A stretch of DNA of 64,000 bases from an uncultured Phocaeicola sp. (GCA_944320845.1 CALUJA010000001.1:186001-250000); one strand, 5' to 3'. Shown: positions 10,473 to 18,381, counted from the stretch's first letter. The notes: generated by a model not told the origin, from the sequence alone. A program made the numbers and translations.

Positions 10473-11536
10473 GATTCTTCTCTGTTGCTTATATACGCTC
10501 TCCATTTCTCCACGAGGCGGGTCATGTCGTCGGGCAGCGGGGAGGAAAAAAACATTTCCTCGCCTGTGCGGGGATGTTTGAAGCCCAGTGTCCGGGCATG
10601 GAGCGCCTGGCGCGGACAGATGGCAAAGCAGTTGTTTACGAATTGTCTGTATTTGCTGAAGTGAGTCCCCTTCAATATCTCGTGTCCGCCGTAGCGTTCG
10701 TCGTTGAAGAGGGTGTGTCCGATGTATTTCATGTGGACGCGTATCTGGTGGGTGCGTCCGGTCTCGAGCACGCACCTTACAAGCGTCACATATCCCAGCC
10801 GCTCCATCACCTGATAGTGGGTCACGGCGTATTTTCCCTGCTCGGGGTCTGTCATTACGGCCATCTGCATGCGGTCTTTGGGATTGCGCCCGATGTTTCC
10901 GGTGACGGTTCCCTCGTCGTTTTCCATATTGCCCCACACCAGGGCGTTGTATTCCCGCCGGGTGGTCTTGTTGTAGAACTGGAGGCCGAGACTTGTCTTC
11001 GCGTCGGGTGTCTTGGCAACAACGAGCAGTCCGGAAGTGTCCTTGTCGATGCGGTGTACCAGTCCCACCTGCGGATCGTTGGGGTCGTAGCTCGGCACGT
11101 CGCGCAGATGCCAGGCGATGGCATTGACCAGCGTGCCGGTATAGTTGCCGCATCCGGGGTGTACCACCAGACCGGCGGGCTTGTTCACCACCATCAGGTC
11201 GTCGTCTTCATACACGATGTCCAGCGGAATGTCTTCGGGAATGATGTCGTTCTCATAGCGCGGGCGGTCCATCATCACGGTGAGCACATCGAGCGGCTTT
11301 ATCTTGTAGCTGCTTTTCACGGGCACGCCGTTGGCCATCACGAAGCCCGCGTCGGCGGCCGCCTGTATGCGGTTGCGCGATGCGTTCACCATGCGTTCGG
11401 CCAGATACTTGTCGATGCGCACGGGCGACTGTCCGCGGTCTACCGTCACGCGGAAGTGCTCGTAGAGTCCCGTTTCTCCCGCCGGTTCGATGTCGTCCAG
11501 CGTTTCGTCCAGTTCGTCGGAATAGTTTTCTGTCAT
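10469..11536 (-). CDS. rluD: RluD-type 23S rRNA pseudouridine synthase
   Basis: A 355-residue pseudouridine synthase of the RluA/RluD family. It has an N-terminal S4 RNA-binding domain ('VRIDKYLAERMVNASRNRIQ', about 38-58) and a catalytic domain with 'GLVHRIDKDTSGLLVVAKT' (about 160-178), which holds the catalytic Asp. The later 'ETGRTHQIRVHMKYIGHTLFND' block is typical. RluD acts on helix 69 of 23S rRNA; the exact site is inferred from the family. The start was set at 11536 ('MTENYSDELDE'), because the longer frame runs into the PASTA gene. It lies 10 bases after that gene and overlaps ddl by 4. Confidence 0.92.
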   Translation of the reverse strand: MTENYSDELDETLDDIEPAGETGLYEHFRVTVDRGQSPVRIDKYLAERMVNASRNRIQAAADAGFVMANGVPVKSSYKIKPLDVLTVMMDRPRYENDIIPEDIPLDIVYEDDDLMVVNKPAGLVVHPGCGNYTGTLVNAIAWHLRDVPSYDPNDPQVGLVHRIDKDTSGLLVVAKTPDAKTSLGLQFYNKTTRREYNALVWGNMENDEGTVTGNIGRNPKDRMQMAVMTDPEQGKYAVTHYQVMERLGYVTLVRCVLETGRTHQIRVHMKYIGHTLFNDERYGGHEILKGTHFSKYRQFVNNCFAICPRQALHARTLGFKHPRTGEEMFFSSPLPDDMTRLVEKWRAYISNREES

Positions 11537-11546
11537 GGGTGCAAGG

Positions 11547-12194
11547 TTAAAACCACGAGTCGTCCACCTCCGGCCGGTCGCTGACGGCCGGAAGCGAGTC
11601 GGGATGAATGAATGTGGAGTCGGCGGCAAGCGAGTCGCGCAGCGCCACGCTGCCGATGCAGAGCGTGAGCAACGCCTCGTTGGGTACGCGGTCGCCCACC
11701 GTAAGCGAGTCGCCCCGGTATTTTATGCCGTATACCCAGTCTTGTTCGCCGGGCACGATTTCGGGCTCGGTCAGGCGGAAGCCCATCGCCTTGAGCTTGG
11801 CTTCGGCCTGGCGGAACGAGCTGTTGTCGACCAGGTCCGGCAGCCGCACGAGGGGAACACTGGTGGTAGTGACGGTGAGATAGACCATCCGTCCCTCTTT
11901 CACCCGTGCGCCGGGAGCGGGCTTCTGTTCCAAAACGATTCCGCTCAGCGCGCCCTTTACATATACCGAGTCTGTCACCTCCCCTTTCAGCTGTTGCTTT
12001 TCGAGCATTGCCTGCGCCTGCGCCACGTTTTTATCTGTCACGTCGGGCACCGTATGCGCTTCTCCGTGGTGGGTGTAGGCGTCAAGCCAGAGCAGGGTTC
12101 CCCATGCCGTGCCGGTTATCACGACAATCATCGCGGCGATGTTCAGCCAGAAGAAGCGGTTCGCCTTGATGGAAAAAAATTCTTTTAGTGTCAT
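11547..12194 (-). CDS. Membrane-anchored PASTA-domain protein
   Basis: A 215-residue bitopic protein with a short cytoplasmic N terminus, one transmembrane helix (about 13-36) and extracytoplasmic PASTA-type repeats (about 45-110 and 115-185; 'TVPDVTDKNVAQAQAMLEKQ' and 'RLPDLVDNSSFRQAEAKLKAMG' start two of them). PASTA modules can bind muropeptides or peptidoglycan in penicillin-binding proteins and PknB-type kinases; here no kinase or transpeptidase domain is attached. It leads the operon PASTA-rluD-ddl, and the ddl link fits a cell-wall role. Function is inferred from domain and context only. Confidence 0.85.
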   Translation of the reverse strand: MTLKEFFSIKANRFFWLNIAAMIVVITGTAWGTLLWLDAYTHHGEAHTVPDVTDKNVAQAQAMLEKQQLKGEVTDSVYVKGALSGIVLEQKPAPGARVKEGRMVYLTVTTTSVPLVRLPDLVDNSSFRQAEAKLKAMGFRLTEPEIVPGEQDWVYGIKYRGDSLTVGDRVPNEALLTLCIGSVALRDSLAADSTFIHPDSLPAVSDRPEVDDSWF

Positions 12195-12234
12195 CGTCTT
12201 TTTTGTTCCGTATGAAATGGAAATATCTCGGCGG

Positions 12235-12242
12235 CAAAGATA
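12235..12242 (-). promoter_or_regulatory. -7 element of the PASTA-rluD-ddl operon
   Basis: TATCTTTG on the minus strand, 40 bases upstream of the PASTA gene start, is an exact TAnnTTTG match. No convincing -33 TTTG at 19-21 bases. Confidence 0.5.
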
Positions 12243-12305
12243 TAACTTTTTATGCAGAATCGCTCATACTTCCGCAGAAGATTCCGCCTTGTGCGCGGGA
12301 TGCCG

Positions 12306-12349
12306 GAAAAAACAAGGCCTGCAAGCGGAGGTTTCCGCTTACAGGCCTT
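12306..12349 (-). terminator. Terminator after the small Cys/Trp protein gene
   Basis: Read on the minus strand, a long stem (AAGGCCTGTAAGCGGA paired with TCCGCTTGCAGGCCTT, one G-U) with a tiny loop is followed by GTTTTTT. It ends 54 bases after the stop at 12403 and separates this unit from the PASTA operon. Confidence 0.88.
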
Positions 12350-12402
12350 ACATTATTTAGGCTGAAAAGATAAATGTTCTTCGGTTTTCGGAAAATATCT
12401 TC

Positions 12403-12825
12403 TTATGAATGATTCGGACGGTCGTAATTTGTTCTGAATACTGTTCCCTTATGATTCCATTCTCTGCCGTCAGATGCTCTGGTAGTCCAATAGATAATAT
12501 CACCTGGCTTTACGCTAGCAATATTTCTTATGCCGCTGAAACTTTCATTCCAATATATAGTACAATTTAAATTGCCTAATCCATCCGTTCCGGTTTCTAT
12601 CATTCTGTCGGCAATACCGTCATCGTCATCGTCGAAAATTACTTGGTTGCTGGGATTTCCACAATGGGCAGCATCATGTGTAACGCCCTTACTATAATCG
12701 CCTTGCCATTCTTCATAATTGTTTGACCAGTCAGTATCACAGCATACACCCCAGCAAGCCGCGATATACTCGTCGGGAACAAACTTTTCAATAGTTGTTT
12801 GAGGTCTAATCCATTTTTGTTTCAT
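12403..12825 (-). CDS. Unknown small Cys/Trp-containing protein, possible modified peptide
   Basis: A 140-residue protein of no family I can name. The N terminus reads 'KWIRPQTTIEKFVPDEYIAACWGVCC': a short basic start, a K/W-x-x-P-Q motif, and a small-residue/Cys cluster that resembles a leader-core boundary. Cysteines occur in 'ACWGVCCDTD', 'AHCGNPSNQ' and 'NLNCTIYW'. A 'DDDDDGIADRM' stretch (about 65-75) resembles a calcium-binding D-x-D-x-D-G loop. No signal peptide or membrane helix is evident. Its start overlaps the PqqD-like gene by 20 bases, so the two are translationally coupled. Base composition is markedly AT-richer (two hand-counted rows 32% and 42% GC) than the upstream gene. Candidate substrate of the PqqD-like protein, but no modifying enzyme is nearby. 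Confidence 0.6.
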   Translation of the reverse strand: MKQKWIRPQTTIEKFVPDEYIAACWGVCCDTDWSNNYEEWQGDYSKGVTHDAAHCGNPSNQVIFDDDDDGIADRMIETGTDGLGNLNCTIYWNESFSGIRNIASVKPGDIIYWTTRASDGREWNHKGTVFRTNYDRPNHS

Positions 12826-13237
12826 AGTTTTCTTCCTCCCTGATAAAATTTATTGATACATAATCTTTCACGAAACTCCGGATTTCCCGCTCCATGCAGC
12901 CGTCTTCATCCTCGTATTCCTCTTGCGCGCGGGCCAGTACCTGCGGGATGGTGCGCGGCGTCTGGAATTGCTCCCAAAGGAACTGCACGGTGGAATTGAT
13001 GTCTATCAGCCCGTTCATCGTGATTTCCTTGCCTACGGGCACCAGTATGGCCTCGTCGCACATCTTCCGCATCAGCACATCGGGATTCGCCCGATATACC
13101 TTGCCATACTCCACCCGCTTGCTCCGCTCCATGTAGCGGGCAAATTCCTCGTCCGTCAACGCGGCAGCCTGGCGGTTGGTCAGGCCTCCCAGGTTCGGAA
13201 ACGAGTACATCTGCGGTTTTCTGTACGACAATTTCAT
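12806..13237 (-). CDS. PqqD-like (RiPP recognition element) protein
   Basis: 143 residues from the ATG at 13237; an in-frame TTG lies 51 bases upstream. Residues about 48-135 resemble the PqqD winged-helix fold: 'DEAILVPVGKEITMNGLIDINSTVQFLWEQF' followed by 'TIPQVLARAQEEYEDEDG' and 'EREIRSFVKDYVSINFI'. These match the expected beta-strands, the L/I-N-x-T segment and the C-terminal helices. PqqD folds bind leader peptides and deliver them to modifying enzymes; some stand-alone homologues have other roles. The N-terminal 'KLSYRKPQMYSFPN' echoes the K-x-x-x-x-P-Q motif of the next gene. No radical SAM, YcaO or transporter gene is in the window. Confidence 0.65.
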   Translation of the reverse strand: MKLSYRKPQMYSFPNLGGLTNRQAAALTDEEFARYMERSKRVEYGKVYRANPDVLMRKMCDEAILVPVGKEITMNGLIDINSTVQFLWEQFQTPRTIPQVLARAQEEYEDEDGCMEREIRSFVKDYVSINFIREEENYETKMD

Positions 13238-13337
13238 GGCTGCGTGTTTTTCTTTCCTCTTCTTGCCCGTCTGAAAAACATCCGGCAAGGCAGGATGCAG
13301 GAAAAGTCCTTTACTTCTTATTTGTTGTCTGTCGGTG

Positions 13338-13345
13338 CAAAAATA
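13338..13345 (-). promoter_or_regulatory. -7 element of the PqqD-like unit
   Basis: TATTTTTG on the minus strand, about 100 bases before the PqqD-like start, matches TAnnTTTG; a TTTG at 13359-13362 is too close (13 bases) to be an ideal -33. The rest of the 384-base spacer to glnN (13346-13621) holds only a GC-rich hairpin at 13556-13582 and no gene. Confidence 0.45.
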
Positions 13346-13621
13346 GCGAAAACTTATACAAAGAGTGCGTTTTAAGTGTTAAAATCGAAGAAGAAAGGAT
13401 AACTTTTTTGACATCCGGCCGTATTCCGGAGCCTGAGCGGCGGGAAAAAGGCGGTTTTGCCCGCACCGGCTCGGCTTCCGGCCGCGGCGGCAGCCGCTTT
13501 TTGTACTGACGATAATTCCGGCAGGCCGTGTGGGGGCCGCGTGCGGCATGCAAGAGCCGGACTGTTTCACCAACAGCCCGGCCCCGCATCAAACATCCAA
13601 TAAAAAATCAGAGACTGTCCG

Positions 13622-15811
13622 TCAGCGGATGAACAGCAGCTCCCGATATTTTGGCAGTGTCCACATCTGGTCGTCGACGATAAGCTCCAGCTTGTCGATA
13701 TGGTATCTAATCTGCTCGAGCATCGGTGCGATGGTGTCGTGGTAGGCAATCGCCTTTTCCCGCTCGCCGGCAATCCGGTTGGCTACCTTGCGTGCTTCCA
13801 CCATTGTGTCTACATGCTCCTTGATGTAGCTCGTGTGTTCGGCTATCTTTCGTATGATGGCCAGGTTTTCTGCCGCGAGCCTGTCGGTTTCTTCCTCGCC
13901 GAAAATGCCGCGCATCTTGTATACATTGTCGATAAGCTTGGTCTGATACTCGATGGCGACGGGGACAATGTGGTTCATCACCAGGTCGCCCAGCACGCGT
14001 GCCTCTATCTGGATTTTCTTTGTATAGGTCTCCCACTTCACTTCATTGCGGGCCTCCAGCTCCTTGCGCGTCATCACGCCGGTCGATTCAAACATCCGGA
14101 TGCTCTCCGGCGCAAGATAACGGTCGAAGATGAGGGGGCAGCTGGTCTCGCAGTCCAGTCCGCGTCGTGCGGCCTCCGCCTTCCACTCTTCGCTGTATCC
14201 GTTCCCGTCGAAGCGGATAGGCTTGCTTTCCTTGATATACTTGCGGATAACCTGGATGATGGCGGAGATTTTCGGCTCTCCCTGCTCGATGAGCGCGTCC
14301 ACTTCGCCCTTGAAGATGACGAGCTGTTCGGCTACAGCCGCATTGAGGGCTATCATGGCGCTGGCGCAGTTGGCTTCCGAACCCACGGCGCGAAACTCGA
14401 AACGGTTTCCCGTAAAGGCGAAAGGCGACGTGCGGTTGCGGTCGGTGTTGTCAATCAGCAGTTCCGGAATCTGCGGAATGTCGAGCTTCATGCCGTGTTT
14501 GCCGCTTAAGGAAATCAGTTCGTCGGTGGAGCTGTCTTCCATATGGTCGAGCACCTTGCTCAGCTGGTTGCCGAGGAAAGACGAGATGATGGCGGGAGGC
14601 GCCTCGTTGGCTCCCAGCCGGTGGGCGTTTGTCGCGCTCATGATGGAGGCCTTGAGCAGTCCGTTGTGGCGGTATACCGCCATCAGCGTGTTGACTACAA
14701 AGGTGATAAAGCGCAGATTCTCTTCGGCCGTCTTTCCCGGTGCCATAAGCAAAACGCCGGTATCCGTGCCGAGCGACCAGTTATTGTGCTTGCCCGAGCC
14801 GTTTACTCCCTTGAAGGGCTTTTCGTGGAGCAGGACACGGAATCCGTGCGCACGCGCCACTTTCCTCATCAGCGACATGATAAGCATGTTATGGTCGACA
14901 GCCAAATTGCATTCCTCGAAGATGGGAGCCAGCTCGAACTGGTTCGGGGCTACCTCATTGTGGCGGGTCTTTACCGGGATGCCCAGTTCAAGCGCCTGGA
15001 TTTCCAAGTCCTTCATGAAGGCTGCCACGCGTGTAGGGATGGCTCCGAAGTAGTGGTCCTCGAGTTGCTGGTTTTTCGAAGCCTCGTGTCCCATAAGCGT
15101 CCGGCCGGTAAGCAGCAGGTCGGGGCGGGCGGCATACAGTCCTTCGTCTACCAGGAAGTATTCCTGTTCCCATCCCAGATAGGCCATCACCTTTTTTACT
15201 GCCGGGTCGAAGTAGTGACAGACATCGACCGCCGCCTTGTTGACCGCGCTCAACGCCTTCAGCAACGGGGCCTTGTAGTCGAGCGACTCGCCCGTATAGG
15301 CGATGAATACGGTGGGAATGCACAGCGTGTCATCAATCACGAACACGGGTGACGAGGGATCCCACGCCGAATAACCGCGCGCCTCGAACGTATTGCGGAT
15401 TCCGCCGTTGGGAAACGAGGACGCGTCCGGCTCCTGCTGCACAAGCAGCTTCCCGGAGAACTCTTCAAGCATTCCGCCCTTCCCGTCATGCTCCACGAAA
15501 GCATCGTGCTTCTCCGCCGTTCCCTCGGTGAGCGGCTGGAACCAGTGGGTGTAATGGGTGGCTCCCATCTCCATCGCCCACCGTTTCATGCCTTCGGCCA
15601 CCTGGTCGGCTATGTTGCGGTCGAGGGCCGCACCGTTGTCTATCGCGTCGGTAAGGCGGGCAAATACCGCCGACGGCAGATAGCGGAACATCTTTTCACG
15701 GTTGAACACATACTTGCCGAAATATTCGCTCGGCCGTTCCGCAGGCACGGCCACTTCGTGCGGCCTTGCCTGAAACGCTTTTTCTACTACTCTGAATCTC
15801 AATGTTGTCAT
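13622..15811 (-). CDS. glnN: Type III glutamine synthetase
   Basis: Condenses glutamate and ammonium to glutamine with ATP, in the cytoplasm. The 729-residue length is typical of the type III form found in Bacteroides, much longer than the 440-470 residues of type I. Recognisable blocks include 'FGKYVFNREKMFRYLP' near the N terminus, 'TRHNEVAPNQFELAPIFEECN' (substrate-binding region, about 290-310) and 'FKGVNGSGKHNNWSLGTDTGV' (about 340-360). The C-terminal helical extension is specific to the type. The start was set at 15811 ('MTTLRFRVVEKAF') rather than 17 codons upstream. It is last in the barrel-glnK-amt-glnN operon, 47 bases after amt. Confidence 0.97.
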   Translation of the reverse strand: MTTLRFRVVEKAFQARPHEVAVPAERPSEYFGKYVFNREKMFRYLPSAVFARLTDAIDNGAALDRNIADQVAEGMKRWAMEMGATHYTHWFQPLTEGTAEKHDAFVEHDGKGGMLEEFSGKLLVQQEPDASSFPNGGIRNTFEARGYSAWDPSSPVFVIDDTLCIPTVFIAYTGESLDYKAPLLKALSAVNKAAVDVCHYFDPAVKKVMAYLGWEQEYFLVDEGLYAARPDLLLTGRTLMGHEASKNQQLEDHYFGAIPTRVAAFMKDLEIQALELGIPVKTRHNEVAPNQFELAPIFEECNLAVDHNMLIMSLMRKVARAHGFRVLLHEKPFKGVNGSGKHNNWSLGTDTGVLLMAPGKTAEENLRFITFVVNTLMAVYRHNGLLKASIMSATNAHRLGANEAPPAIISSFLGNQLSKVLDHMEDSSTDELISLSGKHGMKLDIPQIPELLIDNTDRNRTSPFAFTGNRFEFRAVGSEANCASAMIALNAAVAEQLVIFKGEVDALIEQGEPKISAIIQVIRKYIKESKPIRFDGNGYSEEWKAEAARRGLDCETSCPLIFDRYLAPESIRMFESTGVMTRKELEARNEVKWETYTKKIQIEARVLGDLVMNHIVPVAIEYQTKLIDNVYKMRGIFGEEETDRLAAENLAIIRKIAEHTSYIKEHVDTMVEARKVANRIAGEREKAIAYHDTIAPMLEQIRYHIDKLELIVDDQMWTLPKYRELLFIR

Positions 15812-15858
15812 AATGTCTCTTGATTTTAACTTGTATTTTATGGGTTTGATGATATCAA

Positions 15859-17115
15859 TCAATGGTTATAGGCAGATTCTCCGTGCTCGTAGATGTCGAG
15901 TCCCTCTTCTTCTACCCGTCTGTCGACGCGGATTCCTACCAGTCGGTCGGTTATCTTGAACAGGACAAATGTCATGACTGCGCTGAAGACGATGGAGATG
16001 ACCGTTGCCAGAATCTGTACCCACAGCTGGTGCCAGTCGCCGTAGAGTGCTCCTTCCACACCGCCTTCTCCTGAAATAAACTGCGTGGCAAATACACCCG
16101 TCAGGACTGACCCGATGATTCCTCCCACGCCATGCACGCCGAAGGCGTCGAGTGTGTCGTCATACCCGAACCGGGGCTTGATGACAGCCACCATATAAAA
16201 GCACACGATGGAGGTAATCATGCCGATAAAGAACGCTCCCAATATGTCGACCGTTCCTGCGGCCGGGGTGATGGCTACCAGTCCCGCTACCGCACCGGTG
16301 CATGTTCCTACCGTAGTGGGCTTTTTGTTATGAATCCAGTCGATGGCCATCCAGGTAAGAGCAGCTACGCAGGTAGCCAGATGTGTCACCAGAAAGGCGT
16401 TGGCGGCGATGCCGTCGGCACAAAGTCCGCTTCCGGCATTGAATCCGAACCATCCTAGCCACAAGAACGCCGTCCCCATGAAGACGAAAGTCACGTTGTG
16501 CGGGGTCATCGGATGGCGCGACTTGTAGTCGCTCCGTTTTCCCACCATAAGCGCCATGACTAGGGCCGAGATTCCGGCGTTGATGTGTACTACCGTACCG
16601 CCCGCGAAATCTATCGCCCCCATCTTTTGCAGGAATCCGCCTCCCCATACCCAATGGGCCATCGGCATGTAGACCAGTATGCTCCACAGGATTGTAAACA
16701 GCATAAAGCCGGAAAACTTCACACGTTCGGCAAACGAGCCCAGTATTAAAGCCGGAGTGATGACGGCAAACATGCACTGGAAGAGCACGAATATCAGTTC
16801 GGGGATATTGCCTGAGGTAAGCGACTGCGTGGTGATACCCCGGAGAAACACTTTGTCAAATCCTCCGATGACAGCTCCCAATGCACTTCCGCTATCGGCA
16901 AGTCCGGTGCCGAACACGAAGCTGTATCCGAAGGCTATCCACAAAACGCTGACGGCGCCTACGATAAGCAAGGTCTGCATCACGATGCTTAAGACGTTTT
17001 TCTGGCGCACCAGTCCGCCATAGAATAGGGCAATGCCCGGAATGCTCATCAACAAAACGAGTATGGTAGCGACAATCACCCATGCGGTGTTGCCGGTGTC
17101 AAGTATTGTATCCAT
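15859..17115 (-). CDS. amt: Ammonium transporter (Amt family)
   Basis: A 418-residue inner-membrane ammonium channel with about 11 hydrophobic helices. Family markers include the N-terminal 'MSIPGIALFYGGLVRQKN', 'MAHWVWGGGFLQKMGAIDFAGGTVVHINAG' with the twin-pore histidine region, and 'DTLDAFGVHGVGGIIGSVLTG', which carries the second pore His. No cleaved signal peptide is obvious. It is 35 bases downstream of glnK, the standard glnK-amt pairing in which P-II plugs the channel when nitrogen is plentiful, and 47 bases ahead of glnN. Confidence 0.97.
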   Translation of the reverse strand: MDTILDTGNTAWVIVATILVLLMSIPGIALFYGGLVRQKNVLSIVMQTLLIVGAVSVLWIAFGYSFVFGTGLADSGSALGAVIGGFDKVFLRGITTQSLTSGNIPELIFVLFQCMFAVITPALILGSFAERVKFSGFMLFTILWSILVYMPMAHWVWGGGFLQKMGAIDFAGGTVVHINAGISALVMALMVGKRSDYKSRHPMTPHNVTFVFMGTAFLWLGWFGFNAGSGLCADGIAANAFLVTHLATCVAALTWMAIDWIHNKKPTTVGTCTGAVAGLVAITPAAGTVDILGAFFIGMITSIVCFYMVAVIKPRFGYDDTLDAFGVHGVGGIIGSVLTGVFATQFISGEGGVEGALYGDWHQLWVQILATVISIVFSAVMTFVLFKITDRLVGIRVDRRVEEEGLDIYEHGESAYNH

Positions 17116-17150
17116 GATAATCGAGTTTTAGCGTTATAATTTGTGTCTGT

Positions 17151-17507
17151 TTATTTTTCCTGTTCGGCGTTGTATAGGGAGATGTCTCCCCGTTCTCCCG
17201 TGCGGATGCGGATGGAGTCCTCAACCGGGAGGATGAATATCCTGCCATCGCCGATTTCTCCCGTGCGCGCGGCGTTCATTACAGCCTGCACTGTCTTGTC
17301 TACATTCTTGTCGCGCACCACGATGGATACCATGATACGTTCGATTGAACTTGTGTCATACACCATTCCACGGTATATGCGCCCCTGTCGGGTCTTGCCC
17401 ACTCCCCTGACGTCATAGTACGAAAACCATTCGATGTCGGCAGCCAGCAGCGCTTCCTTTACATCATCGAAACGGCTTCGACGGATGATTGCTTCGATTT
17501 TCTTCAT
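17151..17507 (-). CDS. glnK: P-II nitrogen regulatory protein
   Basis: A 118-residue P-II signal protein that senses ATP/ADP and 2-oxoglutarate and controls the adjacent Amt channel. The N-terminal 'MKKIEAIIRRSRFDDVKEAL', the B-loop 'ARTGEIGDGRIFILPVEDSIRIRTGE' and the T-loop are present. The T-loop ('GVGKTRQGRIYRGMVYDTSSIE') is atypical: Tyr50 lines up with the Y51 uridylylation site of enteric P-II, but the flanking residues differ. No uridylyltransferase gene is in the window, so covalent control cannot be assumed. It lies between the barrel protein and amt. Confidence 0.95.
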   Translation of the reverse strand: MKKIEAIIRRSRFDDVKEALLAADIEWFSYYDVRGVGKTRQGRIYRGMVYDTSSIERIMVSIVVRDKNVDKTVQAVMNAARTGEIGDGRIFILPVEDSIRIRTGERGDISLYNAEQEK

Positions 17508-17606
17508 ATTGCTTTTATTTTGATGTGTTTAGTTGTTGTGAAATGTTATCCTGTTTTCTTTTTACCTTTTGTCAAAAACCAATGCCTGTCTTATCTGTAG
17601 CTTTTC

Positions 17607-18314
17607 TTAAAGTGTCAGTCCGAATACGAAATAGGCTCCTTCGGTCGCCGGATTCCAGATTACGCTGGCGAAGAGCGGCAGAGAAAAGCGTTGGGTGACG
17701 GGAATCGTGCGGGATGCCGTCAGTGCAACCTGACTTACCTCGAATCCGCCCGCGCCTCCATTATAGAAGGAAGTGGCCCAGGGCGTGGCTCCCACCGCCG
17801 CTGTCCAGTCGATGCCGCCCAGACGGAACGGTGCTTCCAGATTTATGAATGATGAATACGCCCGTTTCCCGCTGTTGTTTACTCCGTCGTTTCCTGCAAA
17901 GTTTGTGTACCAGTCTATCGCCACGACGCCGAAGTCATAACCGACCTGAGCCTCGAATACGTGTGAAGTGTTCCGCGCCCCGTAGTGGAAATAGCCCGGG
18001 CCGTTGTTAAACCAGTAGTCCGTTACCGATACGCTGAATCCTTTGTATTCATATCCCAGCGTAAGGTCGAACTCTTTTGTGTCTTTGCTCTCGAATCCCA
18101 CCGAGCCCCATGCGGACAATGACAGTCCTTTATAGGCAATCCCTGCCGACGGCTGTATGCTGATGCCGCCCAAGTCCTGTCCTCGCCAGATGTATCCACT
18201 GACCAAATCTGCTCCGACATGGGCTTCTACGCCGGTTTGTGCCGAGAGCCCGGAGGCGGCTGATACGGTCATCGCCGCTAACAGAGCCTTCATGAAAGAA
18301 ATGTTTGTTTTCAT
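17607..18314 (-). CDS. Outer-membrane beta-barrel protein of the amt operon
   Basis: A 235-residue protein with a signal peptide (cleavage near 'GLSA-Q', residue 26). The body alternates polar and hydrophobic residues and ends in an aromatic/hydrophobic C-terminal strand ('GAYFVFGLTL'), as in outer-membrane barrels. The 'GADLVSGYIWRGQDLGGISIQPSAG' opening resembles the TorF-like putative porin group. It is first in the operon ahead of glnK-amt-glnN, so it is probably made under nitrogen limitation. A role as an outer-membrane channel for ammonium or small nitrogen compounds is inferred from context only. Confidence 0.75.
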   Translation of the reverse strand: MKTNISFMKALLAAMTVSAASGLSAQTGVEAHVGADLVSGYIWRGQDLGGISIQPSAGIAYKGLSLSAWGSVGFESKDTKEFDLTLGYEYKGFSVSVTDYWFNNGPGYFHYGARNTSHVFEAQVGYDFGVVAIDWYTNFAGNDGVNNSGKRAYSSFINLEAPFRLGGIDWTAAVGATPWATSFYNGGAGGFEVSQVALTASRTIPVTQRFSLPLFASVIWNPATEGAYFVFGLTL

Positions 18315-18373
18315 AATTAATCGTTTTGTCTTATTAAAAATGTTATTTGTGTCTTTTTGCTTTATTTTTGATG

Positions 18374-18381
18374 CAAATATA
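18374..18381 (-). promoter_or_regulatory. -7 element of the barrel-glnK-amt-glnN operon
   Basis: TATATTTG on the minus strand, 59 bases upstream of the barrel gene, matches TAnnTTTG; no -33 TTTG at the right spacing. The 488-base spacer 18315-18802 also holds the dapL terminator (18722-18766). The AT-rich 18382-18540 could house regulator sites, but I see no defined motif and no gene. Confidence 0.45.

Noticed and set aside
10473-11153. Upstream extension of the ddl frame
   Set aside because: The extra 227 residues are low-complexity Arg-rich out-of-frame rluD sequence; ddl has a perfect conserved N terminus at 10472 and an ATGA overlap with rluD.
13556-13582. GC-rich hairpin downstream of glnN considered as its terminator
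   Set aside because: The stem is good but no U-run follows on the minus strand; not strong enough to list as a terminator.
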